The notes: generated from the sequence alone by a model not told the origin. Shown: positions 26,507 to 36,414, counted from the first letter of the stretch. The stretch is 64,000 nucleotides of DNA from Bradyrhizobium archetypum (GCF_013114835.1 NZ_JAAVLW010000003.1:62001-126000); one strand, 5' to 3'. A program made the numbers and translations.

Positions 26507-26635
26507 CCGCCAGGAATCTAGACCATTGCGGACGACGTGGAACGGCGGGGATACCAAGCGCCGACGAGCTATAGCTGTCAGTGAGCCGGCGGGGTAAGAT
26601 CGTGTGATCGTCAGGGCGCCGGCACCGGATTGCGC

Positions 26636-27553
26636 ATGGTCGAACCCAGGGAATCCGCCAGCAAGGCACGCGAGGTGCTCGGCCTGCTCGGCTTCCTGCT
26701 GGTTGCCACCGCCCAGGTCTCGAACATGATTTTGGCGCGCGGCGTTGCCGGAAGTGTGCCGCCGTTCTCGATCGCGTTCTTTCGCTGGACCATCGTGGCG
26801 CTCGGATTGCTGCCGGCGGTCGTGATGGCATTGCGGGAAAAGCCCGGCGTGTTGCAGGGGCAGACCTTCGGTATCGTGGCCGCTGGCTTCCTCGGCATGT
26901 TCATTTGCGGCGGCCCGGTCTATCTCGCGGGCGTTACGACCTCGGCGATCAACCTGGCGCTGATCATGGCGCTCGCGCCGCTCGCGGTACTGCTGTTTTC
27001 GTTCATATCAGGCCAGGAATCGGTTCGTCGAAACCAGATCATCGGCATGCTGCTGTCGCTGACGGGCGCGGCGCTGATCATTACCAAGGGACAGGCCTCC
27101 GTTGGCGCCAGCATCGTCACCGGCGATCTGCTCGCATTGCTCGCGATGCTGGGTTGGGCGGGCTACACGCTGTTGCAGAATCGTGTCGGCAGCGGCGTGA
27201 GTTTTCTGGCGCGGATCGGGCTGTTCGCAGCAGCGGGCGCGCTGTTCTCGCTGCCGTTTGCCATCCATGAAATGTGGTCTGCGCCATCAGCCGCGTTCAG
27301 CACCCGCGCGCCGCTGGTCTATCTCTTCGCAGGGTTGGTGCCCGGGCTCTTTGCCTATTCGGCCTATGCCTATCTCGGCTCGAAGTTCGGCGCGGTGTCG
27401 ACGTCATTGAGCCTCTATCTCGGGCCGATCGTCAGCGCGGTGCTGTCGATCCTGTTTCTCGGGGAAGCGCCGACCACGATCCATCTAATCGGCGGTGCAT
27501 TGTCGCTCGGCGGCATGTGGTTGAGCCTGCAGGCCAAGCAGAGCGGGCGATAG
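26636..27553 (+). CDS. EamA/DMT-family transporter
   Basis: Membrane protein of 305 residues with ten predicted helices in two EamA repeats (about 18-145 and 155-295). Marks include ARGVAGSVPPFSIAFFRWT at the first repeat start and YLGPIVSAVLSILFLGEAPT near the end. These proteins mostly export amino acids or small metabolites. I take the ATG at 26636; a TTG two codons upstream is an alternative. It follows the quiC operon by 129 bases and may or may not be co-transcribed. Two other EamA genes in the window (32933 and 52431) are only distantly similar. Confidence 0.85.
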   Translation: MVEPRESASKAREVLGLLGFLLVATAQVSNMILARGVAGSVPPFSIAFFRWTIVALGLLPAVVMALREKPGVLQGQTFGIVAAGFLGMFICGGPVYLAGVTTSAINLALIMALAPLAVLLFSFISGQESVRRNQIIGMLLSLTGAALIITKGQASVGASIVTGDLLALLAMLGWAGYTLLQNRVGSGVSFLARIGLFAAAGALFSLPFAIHEMWSAPSAAFSTRAPLVYLFAGLVPGLFAYSAYAYLGSKFGAVSTSLSLYLGPIVSAVLSILFLGEAPTTIHLIGGALSLGGMWLSLQAKQSGR

Positions 27554-27616
27554 TACTTAGCACCAAGCGCAATTCGCCGCCGCCCGTCCGCTCCCTGCGT
27601 CGGCCATCGCCGGGCC

Positions 27617-27667
27617 TTGACATGTGCAGTCGTTTATATAACATATCCTTTATATAAAGGATTTGAC
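27617..27667 (+). promoter_or_regulatory. arsR-type promoter with two TTATATAA boxes
   Basis: TTGACA at 27617-27622 is a perfect -35 hexamer. An AT-rich stretch at 27633-27658 holds two copies of the self-complementary box TTATATAA (27634-27641 and 27650-27657), 16 bases apart. The second lies inside an 18-base perfect palindrome, ATCCTTTATATAAAGGAT (27645-27662). The -10 must overlap the first box. AAAGGA at 27656-27661 serves as ribosome binding site. The layout fits self-repression by the ArsR protein that follows. The AT content stands out from the GC-rich surroundings. Confidence 0.6.
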
Positions 27668-27991
27668 ATGACGAACCTCGATGCTGCCTTCTCCGCGCTC
27701 GCGGACCCGACCCGCAGGGCCATCCTTGCCCGCCTCGCATTGGGCGAAGCGACCGTCATGGAGCTGGTCGAACCGTTCGAACTGACCCAACCCGCCATCT
27801 CGCGTCATCTGAAGGTGTTGGAGGGCGCCGGACTCATTGTCCGGCGCGTCGAAGGCGCGAAACGGCCCTGCCGGCTGGCACCCTCAGCCATTTCCGAGAT
27901 CGACCAATGGCTCGCGATGCTGCGGAAAGCCCTATCCGCGAATTACGATCGGCTCGACGACGTTCTGGCCGCCATGAAAACCGAAAAATGA
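27668..27991 (+). CDS. ArsR-family transcriptional regulator
   Basis: Winged-helix repressor of 107 residues. It starts MTNLDAAFSALADPTRRAIL, and the DNA-reading region is MELVEPFELTQPAISRHLKVL. There is no CxC metal-binding pair on the recognition helix, so this is not an arsenic or metal sensor; it belongs to the subgroup found next to AHSA1/SRPBCC genes. The ATG at 27668 follows AAAGGA. The SRPBCC gene starts 11 bases after its stop. It probably represses its own operon through the boxes at 27634-27662. Confidence 0.9.
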   Translation: MTNLDAAFSALADPTRRAILARLALGEATVMELVEPFELTQPAISRHLKVLEGAGLIVRRVEGAKRPCRLAPSAISEIDQWLAMLRKALSANYDRLDDVLAAMKTEK

Positions 27992-28002
27992 AAGGCAACC
28001 CT

Positions 28003-28485
28003 ATGACCAAGATGACGCTTACGACCGAAGGCGACCGCCATGTCATCGTCACCAGGCGCTTTGCCGCGCCGCCGGAAGCCGTGTATCGCGCGCACACCGA
28101 GCCGGCGCTGATCCAGAGATGGCTGCTCGGTCCGGAAGGCTGGACGATGCCAGTCTGCATCAACGAGGCGCGACCGGGCGGCAAGATTCGCTACGAGTGG
28201 ACGAACAGCGAAGGTGCCGGATTTTACGTAACCGGCGAGTATCTCGAACTGGTGCCGTTCAGCCGGCTCGTTCACGTCGAGCGCATGCACATGCCCGATG
28301 CGACGCCGGACAACCACGTTGAAACGACCTTCGCGCCGGATAGTACCGGCACGTTGATGACGATGCGGATGATACTGCCCGACGCCGCGACGCGGGCCGC
28401 CATGCTGTCCACCGGCATGGAGCACGGCATGGAGGCGAGCTACGCCCGGCTCGAGGGCATGATCGCCCTATCCCCTCGCGCCTAG
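28003..28485 (+). CDS. SRPBCC/AHSA1-domain protein
   Basis: Protein of 160 residues with the START-like fold of Aha1 C-terminal domains. The start of the domain is TRRFAAPPEAVYRAHTEPALIQRW, seen as RRFAAPPEAVYRA and then PALIQRWLLGPEGW. The end has GMEHGMEASYARLEGMI, normal for this group. Such proteins bind hydrophobic ligands, and they are very often found in an operon with an ArsR regulator as here. I use the ATG at 28003 (AAAGG upstream); an ATG at 27988 overlapping the arsR stop is possible. No enzymatic role is known from the sequence. Confidence 0.88.
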   Translation: MTKMTLTTEGDRHVIVTRRFAAPPEAVYRAHTEPALIQRWLLGPEGWTMPVCINEARPGGKIRYEWTNSEGAGFYVTGEYLELVPFSRLVHVERMHMPDATPDNHVETTFAPDSTGTLMTMRMILPDAATRAAMLSTGMEHGMEASYARLEGMIALSPRA

Positions 28486-28547
28486 CCGCGACACATCTCC
28501 CGCCAGCGCGCAGGGCTCGTCCCGGCAGCATAGCAACGGAGTTCATC

Positions 28548-29015
28548 GTGATCGAACCGCTTCGCGTCATCAAGACGACGCCCCAACTCACGGCCGTGAT
28601 CCCGATTCAGGTTTCGCGCGACGACATTCGCAAAGTGATGGGACCGGGCCTTGCCGAATTGAAGACCGGCGTTGCGGCGCAAAACGTTGCGGTCACGGGC
28701 CCATGGTTCACCCACCATCTCCGCAACCCGGGCGCAGTATTCGACTTCGAAATATGCCTGCCGGTCGCAACGCCTGTCACGCCGGCAAATCGCATGAAGC
28801 CAGGGCTATGGCCCGCCATGGGCATCGTGCAGACCACCTATCATGGCGGCTACGAGGGGCTCGGCAGCGCCTGGGGCGAATTCATTGGCATGATCAAGCG
28901 TGCAGGTCACAAGACTGCCGACGGACTTTACGAAATCTATGCGGTTGGTCCGGAGACGAGCGCCGATCCCGCCGCGTGGCGGACGGTGCTCAGCAAGGAG
29001 CTGGCGGAGGATTAG
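28548..29015 (+). CDS. GyrI-like small-molecule-binding domain protein
   Basis: Protein of 155 residues that resembles the effector-binding (GyrI-like/SOUL-type) domain of AraC-type regulators without the DNA-binding part. Fold marks are LTAVIPIQVSRDDIRKVMG at the N-terminus, FEICLPV in the middle, TTYHGGYEGLGSAWGEF and YEIYAVGPET near the end. The start is a GTG at 28548 with AACGGAG upstream. It lies 62 bases after the SRPBCC gene on the same strand and may be the third gene of the ArsR-controlled unit. Such stand-alone proteins can bind or hydrolyse small toxic compounds. Confidence 0.78.
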   Translation: MIEPLRVIKTTPQLTAVIPIQVSRDDIRKVMGPGLAELKTGVAAQNVAVTGPWFTHHLRNPGAVFDFEICLPVATPVTPANRMKPGLWPAMGIVQTTYHGGYEGLGSAWGEFIGMIKRAGHKTADGLYEIYAVGPETSADPAAWRTVLSKELAED

Positions 29016-29057
29016 AATAAACTGGTCGAATACGAGGAAAACTCGCGGCGACAAATT

Positions 29058-30617
29058 CTACTCCATCACCGCATGATCCGGCGCGGTCGACTGCTCGCGC
29101 AGCGTCGCCTTGGTCGAGCCGATCATGATGGCGAGCGGGATGGCGCAGGCGGTGAAGATCATCACGAGCTGGTAATCGTACGAGAACGCGATGATCTGCG
29201 CCTGTATCTTGACCATCATATCAGCCATGGCCCGGCCCTTGTCGGTGGCGAGGTCGATCAGGCCGCGCACTTCCGCCGTCTGCAGGGCATGATTGAACGG
29301 ATTAATGTGTTCCGACAGGACCGCGTAGGTGTAGCGCGTGCCCTGGGTTAGTTGCGAGATCACGAGCGATATCCCGATCGAGCTGGCGACATTGCGCATC
29401 AAGGTCAGCATCGAGGTGCCATCGGTGCGCAGATGGTTGGGTAGCGTCAGGAACGCCACCGTGGAGAGCGGCACGAACACCAGGCCGAAGCCAAAGCCCT
29501 GGACCACGCTGATGATCACGATCTCGGTCACGCCGGTCTGGTCGGTCCAGCCTGTCATGTAGAACAGCGACAGGCAGGTGATGCCGAGGCCGGAGACGAT
29601 CAGCGTTCGCGCCTCGATATGGCGCATCATGCGGCCGACCAGCATCATCGCCACGAACGTGCCGCAGCCGCGGCTTGCGAGCAGAAGGCCCGCGGTGATG
29701 ATGGGATAGCCGATCACATTCTGCAGGAACGGCGAGGAAAGCGCCATGGTTGAGAACAGCACCAGGCCCATCACCGCCATGAACACGCAGCCGCCGACGA
29801 AATTCTTGTCCTTGAACAGTGCGAACTGGATGAACGGATGTTGCGTGGTCAACGAATGCGCCAGGAAATAATAGAAGCCGATGCCGGCGATGATGAATTC
29901 GGCGATGATCTCGTTGGATTCCAGCCAGCCGAGCTGCTCGCCACGGTCGAGCGCGAGCTGCAGCGCGCCAATCGCGATCGCCAGCGCCGTGAAGCCGAAC
30001 CAATCGAAGCGCAGCTCGAGGTCCTTGTTGGTCTCGTCCATGAAGATCACGAGGCCGAGCACGGTGATCACGCCGAACGGCAAATTGACGAAGAACACCC
30101 AATGCCAGGAATAGGTTTCGGTCAGCCAGGCGCCGAGCGACGGGCCCATGATCGGCCCCATCATCACGCCCATGCCCCAGATCGCCATCGCCTTGGCCCG
30201 TTCGTGCAGCGCGTAGGAGTCGAGCATCACGGCCTGCGACAGCGGCACCAGTGCCGCGCCGAATACGCCTTGCAGCAGGCGGAACAGCACCATCTGGCCG
30301 ATATCCTGCGCCAGCCCGCACATCACGGACGCAATGGTGAAGCCGGCCGAACAGATGATGAAGATGCGCTTGCGGCCGAAGCGGTTGGCGATCCACCCTA
30401 CCGGCGCGGTCATGATCGCGGCAGCGACGATGTAGGACGTCAGCACCCAGTTGATCTGATCCTGCGACGCCGACAGCGTGCCCTGCATATAGGGCAGCGC
30501 GACGTTGGCGATGGTGGTATCCAGCGCCTGCATGATCGTCGCCGTCATGGCGCAGATCGTCACCATGTTCCGGCGCAGGCCGGGAACGAATGCCGACGGC
30601 TGGCCCGGCGTCGCCAT
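29058..30617 (-). CDS. emrB: MFS multidrug efflux permease, EmrB/QacA (DHA2) family
   Basis: Drug/proton antiporter of 519 residues with about 14 helices. Marks are the start of helix 1 around MTATIMQALDTTIANVALPYMQG (the D-x-T-I-x-N-V-A-L-P core), the motif A loop WIANRFGRKRIF, and motif C region around GPIMGPSLGAWL. It works with the periplasmic adaptor EmrA encoded four bases upstream and an outer-membrane channel not seen in this window. The operon order is marR-emrA-emrB. Substrates are usually hydrophobic drugs or uncouplers. Confidence 0.93.
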   Translation of the reverse strand: MATPGQPSAFVPGLRRNMVTICAMTATIMQALDTTIANVALPYMQGTLSASQDQINWVLTSYIVAAAIMTAPVGWIANRFGRKRIFIICSAGFTIASVMCGLAQDIGQMVLFRLLQGVFGAALVPLSQAVMLDSYALHERAKAMAIWGMGVMMGPIMGPSLGAWLTETYSWHWVFFVNLPFGVITVLGLVIFMDETNKDLELRFDWFGFTALAIAIGALQLALDRGEQLGWLESNEIIAEFIIAGIGFYYFLAHSLTTQHPFIQFALFKDKNFVGGCVFMAVMGLVLFSTMALSSPFLQNVIGYPIITAGLLLASRGCGTFVAMMLVGRMMRHIEARTLIVSGLGITCLSLFYMTGWTDQTGVTEIVIISVVQGFGFGLVFVPLSTVAFLTLPNHLRTDGTSMLTLMRNVASSIGISLVISQLTQGTRYTYAVLSEHINPFNHALQTAEVRGLIDLATDKGRAMADMMVKIQAQIIAFSYDYQLVMIFTACAIPLAIMIGSTKATLREQSTAPDHAVME

Positions 30618-30621
30618 CGCG

Positions 30622-31791
30622 CTAGTCGCGGTCCTGGTTAGCCGCGGCCGGCGCGAGGCCGAGCAGCGCCGACAGCGAGCGGCGGTGATTGGTGTCGATG
30701 GTGGCGTAGACGCTCATCCCGGCCTTAAGCTTGCGGACGAACTTGTCGTTCTTGTCGAAATAGATCCGCACCGGCACGCGCTGCACGACTTTGACGAAAT
30801 TCCCCGACGCGTTCTGCGGCGGCAGGATCGCGAACTGCGCGCCGGTGCCGGGCGAGAGCGAGCCGACCGTGCCCTTGAACGGGTGATTGGGGAACGCATC
30901 GACCTCGAGCGTGACGGACTGGCCGACCGCGACATAGGTGAAATCGGATTCCTTCGGATTGGCGTCGACCCATGGGTTCGCGGTGTCGATGATGCTGAAC
31001 ACCGGCGTGCCGGCGGTGACGAAGCGGCCGAGCTGAATCTGTTCGACCTGCGTGGCGATGCCGGCCATCGGCGCGCGCATCACCGTGTGGTCGAGATTGC
31101 GTTGGGCCTGGTCGAGCGCAGCTTTAGCCTGGGCATAGGGCGGGAATTCCTCGAGCGGCAGCTCGGGATTGCCGAGCAGTTGCGCCTTGGCGGCCGCGAT
31201 CTTCTGCTGCAGCAATTGATACTGCGCGCTCGCGGTAACGAGGGCGGTCGATGCATTGTCGAGGTCGAGCTGCGAGCCGAAATTGTTCTTCACCAGCGCA
31301 GACTTGCGCTCGACATCACGCCGCTTCAGGTCCATGCCCTGCTGCGATAATTCGCTCATCTGGCCGTAGATATTGAGGTCGGCCTTGAGATTGTCATAGG
31401 TGACGTTGGCCTGCGCCAGGTTGGCCTTGGCCTGCGCGAGGGCCAGGCGGAACGGCACCGGATCGATCTCGAACAGGACGTCCCCCGGATTGACCTGCTG
31501 GCCCTCCTTCACCACGACCTTCTCGATCTTGCCGGAGATGTCGGGCGTGATGAGAACCTTCTGCGCGCCGACATAGGCGTCGTCAGTGGTCACGTAGCGG
31601 CCGCCATTGAGGTAGAACGCCACGCCTGCCACCAGCGCGACCAGCGGCAACACCACAAGCAGCAGAAAGCGGCGGTAACGGCGCAGGCCGGCCATTAGCC
31701 GGCGGCGCGGCTCGGCCGCGAGTTTCGGCCGCGACGGCGTCGCGGGAGCGCCCTTCTGCTCGGGCGGAAATTTGAGCACGGGATCAGCCAT
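30622..31791 (-). CDS. emrA: HlyD/EmrA-family membrane fusion protein
   Basis: Periplasmic adaptor of 389 residues. A cytoplasmic basic leader is followed by one membrane helix (about 36-58, LLLVVLPLVALVAGVAFYL). The barrel-sandwich half-motifs are TTDDAYVGAQKVLITPDISGKI, written in parts as TTDDAYVGAQ and PDISGKIEKVVV, and APMAGIATQVEQIQLG. A helical hairpin lies between (about 120-220). The ATG at 31791 sits eight bases after AAAGGA; its first bases overlap the end of marR by eight. It links EmrB to an outer-membrane channel. Confidence 0.93.
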   Translation of the reverse strand: MADPVLKFPPEQKGAPATPSRPKLAAEPRRRLMAGLRRYRRFLLLVVLPLVALVAGVAFYLNGGRYVTTDDAYVGAQKVLITPDISGKIEKVVVKEGQQVNPGDVLFEIDPVPFRLALAQAKANLAQANVTYDNLKADLNIYGQMSELSQQGMDLKRRDVERKSALVKNNFGSQLDLDNASTALVTASAQYQLLQQKIAAAKAQLLGNPELPLEEFPPYAQAKAALDQAQRNLDHTVMRAPMAGIATQVEQIQLGRFVTAGTPVFSIIDTANPWVDANPKESDFTYVAVGQSVTLEVDAFPNHPFKGTVGSLSPGTGAQFAILPPQNASGNFVKVVQRVPVRIYFDKNDKFVRKLKAGMSVYATIDTNHRRSLSALLGLAPAAANQDRD

Positions 31792-32263
31792 AACGCTGTT
31801 CCTTTCGCGGAGGTTCATTCGCCGAATTCTGGATCGCGTTGCGAACGTTTTCCTTGATCAGGTCGAGTTGGTCGAGCAGGCGGTGGGCATCAGCGGGGTT
31901 GATGCCGTCGAGTGCGGTCGCCGTCAGTTCGGAGCGCAGTCCAGCGAGCTTGCCGAGCAGCGGGCGCGCGGCCTTGCGCAGATAGAGGCGGTTGACGCGG
32001 CGGTCGTTCTCATCGCCGCGGCGCTCGATCCAGCCATTGTCGCAGAGCTTGTCGATCAGCCGCGTCAGCGTGATCGGCTGCATCTCCATCTGTTCGGCGA
32101 GCTCGGATTGCTTCAGGCCTTCGGTGCGCTCGACCTTGGCCAGAACCGCCCATTGCGCGCGGGTGATGCCGTAGCGCGCCGCTTGCCGGTCGGCATAGGC
32201 GCGTACCATCCGCTGCACCTCGCCGAGCGTGAACAGAAAATTCATATCCACGGAACCGCGCAT
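31784..32263 (-). CDS. MarR-family transcriptional regulator
   Basis: Repressor of 159 residues, first gene of the emrAB operon. The winged helix shows YGITRAQWAVLAKVERTEG, then KQSELAEQMEMQPITLTRLIDKL and the wing NGWIERRGDENDRRVNRLYL with the conserved D-x-R. It likely represses its own promoter and is released by the drugs the pump exports. The ATG at 32263 has GAGG four bases upstream and GGAGG further up. The promoter and a palindrome that may be its operator lie at 32291-32318. Confidence 0.92.
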   Translation of the reverse strand: MRGSVDMNFLFTLGEVQRMVRAYADRQAARYGITRAQWAVLAKVERTEGLKQSELAEQMEMQPITLTRLIDKLCDNGWIERRGDENDRRVNRLYLRKAARPLLGKLAGLRSELTATALDGINPADAHRLLDQLDLIKENVRNAIQNSANEPPRKEQRYG

Positions 32264-32290
32264 CGCCCTCAGCCTCCATAAGCTTCGGCT

Positions 32291-32318
32291 ATAATAAGCT
32301 TGCTTATGAATTCTGCAA
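32291..32318 (-). promoter_or_regulatory. marR-emrAB promoter with internal palindromic operator
   Basis: On the minus strand TTGCAG (32318-32313) and TATTAT (32296-32291) form -35 and -10 hexamers with a 16-base spacer. Arms ATAAGC and GCTTAT around TT (32294-32307) lie within that spacer and reach the -10. A repressor bound there would block RNA polymerase, as expected for MarR autoregulation. Confidence 0.6.
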
Positions 32319-32412
32319 GCTGAAGGCGGCCTGACCCGCTTTCAACACATGGCTGGGAACCGAATTGTGTGCGGGCTTCAGGATTGGCCCTCGAACTGCT
32401 ACAAAGGTCGAT

Positions 32413-32898
32413 ATGAGCCTGACAAAGCCGACATTTCCCGCGCCGGGCCACGATCACCGCCGCTGCACCGCGGAAGCGATCGCGCATGCGGAAGCGGTTT
32501 GCGCGCGGCGGGCCCAGAAATTTACCCCGATTCGGCGCCAGGTGCTTGAGGCGCTGCTGTCGAGCCACCGGCCGCTCGGCGCCTATGAAGTGATCGACGA
32601 GCTCGCCAAATCGATGCCGCGCCCAGCGCCGATCACGGTCTACCGCGCGTTGGATTTTTTGATGGAAAACGGCCTCGTGCACCGGATCGAGAGCCGCAAC
32701 GCCTTCCTTGCCTGCGCGCATGATCATGACGAGACGTCAATGGTGGCATTCCTGATCTGCGAGCTGTGCGGCTCGGTCGGCGAAATTCCAGCAGCCCCCG
32801 TCGCGCAAAGCCTCAACGCGGCGGCGCGCGCCTCGGGTTTCGCGCCAAAGCTCTCCGTCGTCGAGATCGCCGGCACCTGCGCCCATTGCCAGAAATAA
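32413..32898 (+). CDS. zur: Fur-family regulator, Zur-like
   Basis: Metal-dependent repressor of 161 residues. The N-terminal winged helix is FTPIRRQVLEALLSSHRPLGAYEVID (parts: FTPIRRQVLEAL, GAYEVIDEL) with ITVYRALDFLMENGLVHRIES. The regulatory metal site is in CAHDHDE (101-107), and a structural zinc is held by C117-x2-C120 and C156-x2-C159. The HDH spacing and the short N-terminus with CTAEAIAHAEAVC favour zinc sensing (Zur) over iron. No znuABC genes are near, so its targets lie elsewhere. It diverges from marR. An EamA exporter gene follows 34 bases later on the same strand. Confidence 0.82.
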   Translation: MSLTKPTFPAPGHDHRRCTAEAIAHAEAVCARRAQKFTPIRRQVLEALLSSHRPLGAYEVIDELAKSMPRPAPITVYRALDFLMENGLVHRIESRNAFLACAHDHDETSMVAFLICELCGSVGEIPAAPVAQSLNAAARASGFAPKLSVVEIAGTCAHCQK

Positions 32899-32932
32899 CA
32901 AGAAGCGGCACCAAAGCCGGCCACGAGGATCA

Positions 32933-33871
32933 ATGTCGTCGGAACCAGCCAAACCTTCCGCCGGGCGCGCGCTCACCCCGGGCGCCATTGCCTTGATGCT
33001 GATGCTGTGCCTGAGCTGGGGTTTTAACCAGATCGCGGTCAAGCTCGCATTGCCCGATGTCCCGCCGATGCTGCAGGCCCTGATCCGGTCTGCCGGGGCA
33101 TTGCCGGTGATGCTGTTCGCGGGATGGCTGCGCGGCGTAAAATTCTTCGAGCGCGACGGTTCGCTGGTCCCCGGGCTGCTGGCCGGCACGCTGTTCGGCA
33201 TCGAGTTCGTGCTGATCTTCACGGGACTCGTGTTCACTTCGGCGTCGCGCGCGGCTGTGTTCCTCTACACCGCGCCGTTCTTCGTCGCGCTCGGCTCCTA
33301 CCAGTTTCTCGGCGAACGTCTCAGCCTGCTGCAATGGGGCGGCCTCGGCTTGAGCTTTGCCGGCGTAGCGCTGGCGATCGGCGTGCCGCAAGCGAACGTC
33401 GACACAAAAGTGTTGCTGGGCGACCTGCTGGTGGTCGGCGGTGGCGCGCTGTGGGGCGCGACGACGCTGATTGCCAAGGGCACCAAGCTTCGCAACGCGG
33501 CACCAGAAAAAGCGCTGGGCTATCAGGTCGCCGTGTCGATCCCGATCCTGGGCTGCGCCTCCCTGCTGTTCGGCGAGAAGATCACCCACCTGCCGAGCGC
33601 ATTGTCGATCTCGCTTCTGACCTATCAGGCGATCTGGGTGGTCGGTTGCACCTTCGTGCTGTGGTTCGCACTGGTGAAGACCTACTCGGCGAGCAAGCTC
33701 TCGTCATTTACCTTCGTCACGCCATTGTTCGGCGTCGTCGCCGCCTATTTCATCCTGCACGACACGCTGACGATTGCCTTCGGCGCCGCCGCGCTGCTGG
33801 TGATCGTCGGGCTCTATCTCGTGAACAAGCCGGACCCGAAGGTGGTGCCGGATCCGAACGTGCCGGCGTGA
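32933..33871 (+). CDS. EamA/DMT-family transporter
   Basis: Membrane protein of 312 residues with ten helices and two EamA repeats. Marks: MLMLCLSWGFNQIAVKLALPDVPPM, here as LSWGFNQIAVKLAL, FTSASRAAVFLYTAPFFVALG at the end of the first repeat, and TFVTPLFGVVAAYFILHDTLT in the second. It follows the zur-like gene closely and may be co-transcribed. Likely an exporter of amino acids or related metabolites; substrate not known. Confidence 0.87.
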   Translation: MSSEPAKPSAGRALTPGAIALMLMLCLSWGFNQIAVKLALPDVPPMLQALIRSAGALPVMLFAGWLRGVKFFERDGSLVPGLLAGTLFGIEFVLIFTGLVFTSASRAAVFLYTAPFFVALGSYQFLGERLSLLQWGGLGLSFAGVALAIGVPQANVDTKVLLGDLLVVGGGALWGATTLIAKGTKLRNAAPEKALGYQVAVSIPILGCASLLFGEKITHLPSALSISLLTYQAIWVVGCTFVLWFALVKTYSASKLSSFTFVTPLFGVVAAYFILHDTLTIAFGAAALLVIVGLYLVNKPDPKVVPDPNVPA

Positions 33872-33885
33872 TAGCGAGACGTGTC

Positions 33886-33969
33886 CGTCATTGCGAGCGC
33901 AGCGAAGCAATCCATCTCGCCGCAAGTGGAGACGTGGATTGCTTCGTCGCTTCGCTTCTCGCAATGACG
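33886..33969. repeat. intergenic inverted repeat, family A copy 3
   Basis: Left part CGTCATTGCGAGCGCAGCGA followed by AGCAATCCATCT; right part GTGGATTGCTTCGTCGCTTC and CTCGCAATGACG. The outer 12-base arms are the same as in copy 1. It lies between converging genes (EamA and sulfurtransferase), 14 bases after one stop and 10 before the other. Confidence 0.85.
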
Positions 33970-33979
33970 GGGAGAGAGT

Positions 33980-34855
33980 CTATCCCGTCTCGATCGGCAA
34001 CGACGCATCCTTCGCCCATTCGCCCATCGAGCCGTCGTACAGGGTGAGGTTGTCGTAGCCGAGCCGATGCAGCAAGAACAGGTCGACGGTCGCCGAGATG
34101 CCGCCGCCGCAATAGGCGATGACCCGCTTGTCCTTGGTGATTCCCTGCGCCTGGAATTTGGTCTCGGCCTCCGCGAGCGGGACGAAGGCCTTGGTCTTGG
34201 GATCGAGCAATGTTGCCGCCGACACGTTGCAACTGCCGGGCACGCGGCCGGGCCGGCCGTAGCGGCTGGGCTCCAGGCCTTTGTGGAATTGCGGGCCGAG
34301 TGCGTTGACGATGATGGTGCCCGGCTCCGAGCTCGCGGCGAGCGTCTGGTGCTTGTCGACGAAAAAGCCGTCCCTTGGCCTGGCTGTGAATGTCGCCGGC
34401 TGATATCCCTTCGCGGGTCCGGTTTCGAGCGGGCGTCCCTCGAGCTTCCATTTGTCGAGACCGCCGTCGAGCACCGCGACGTTCTCGAAGCCGAGCGATT
34501 TAAGCATCCACCAGAATCGCGTTGCCCACATCGGCGTGCCGATGCCGTACAGCACCACCCGGCTTGCGCTGGATACGCCATGACCGCCGAATGCCCGCTC
34601 GAGGCGCGCGACATCCGGCATCATGAAGCGAAGCTCGGTATTTGGATCGGAGAACTCGCCCTGCAGATCGAGAAAATCCGCGCCCGGAACATGGCCGGCC
34701 TCGAATGTGTGCCGCCCGGATACGGTGAGATAGGGCTGGCCAGAGCCTTCAGGCGCGGGCTCGAGATAGGTGGTGCAATCGAACAGGCGCAGTTCGGGCT
34801 GGTTAATAATGTCAGCGAGTTCCGTCGTGGTGATGAGCTCATTTAGCACCGACAT
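33980..34855 (-). CDS. sseA: sulfurtransferase, rhodanese / 3-mercaptopyruvate type
   Basis: Two-domain rhodanese of 291 residues. The inactive N-terminal domain has the CH2A-like GHVPGADFLDLQGEFSD, and the active C-terminal domain holds the persulfide-forming C249 in the loop CGGGISAT. The loop differs from the classic mercaptopyruvate (CGSGVTA) and thiosulfate (CRKGVTA) versions, so the sulfur donor is not certain. The linker RPRDGFFVDKHQ is typical. I chose the ATG at 34855 with GGGAGG seven bases upstream; earlier in-frame ATGs (to 34960) lack such a site. It diverges from ispG. Confidence 0.9.
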   Translation of the reverse strand: MSVLNELITTTELADIINQPELRLFDCTTYLEPAPEGSGQPYLTVSGRHTFEAGHVPGADFLDLQGEFSDPNTELRFMMPDVARLERAFGGHGVSSASRVVLYGIGTPMWATRFWWMLKSLGFENVAVLDGGLDKWKLEGRPLETGPAKGYQPATFTARPRDGFFVDKHQTLAASSEPGTIIVNALGPQFHKGLEPSRYGRPGRVPGSCNVSAATLLDPKTKAFVPLAEAETKFQAQGITKDKRVIAYCGGGISATVDLFLLHRLGYDNLTLYDGSMGEWAKDASLPIETG

Positions 34856-35121
34856 GCCGCCTCCCATTATTTGCATTTCAGTAATGCTTAAGGCCGGCAG
34901 CGGGCCATGAAAAGGCGCGGAATCCACGCCCGGCCTTTCAATTCGGCGATTTGTGTCCAATATAGCGAATAACGGAAGACGAGGTCTTTTGCCCTGCTTT
35001 TGGCCGCCGTGGCTGGCCTAAGCCGCTGAATATACAATGTAAAACTCCAAATGTGACGAGGCGCACAGCGCCTTCGCCGCCCCCTTGGTGATTGTCACCA
35101 AAACCTGATATTCGAGGCCCC

Positions 35122-36405
<1,284 letters not shown>

Positions 36406-36414
36406 TCTCCGCCG

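Noticed and set aside
24344..26557. A 737-residue open frame on the minus strand, antisense to quiC
   Set aside because: Shadow of a well-supported gene; no motif and no start site.
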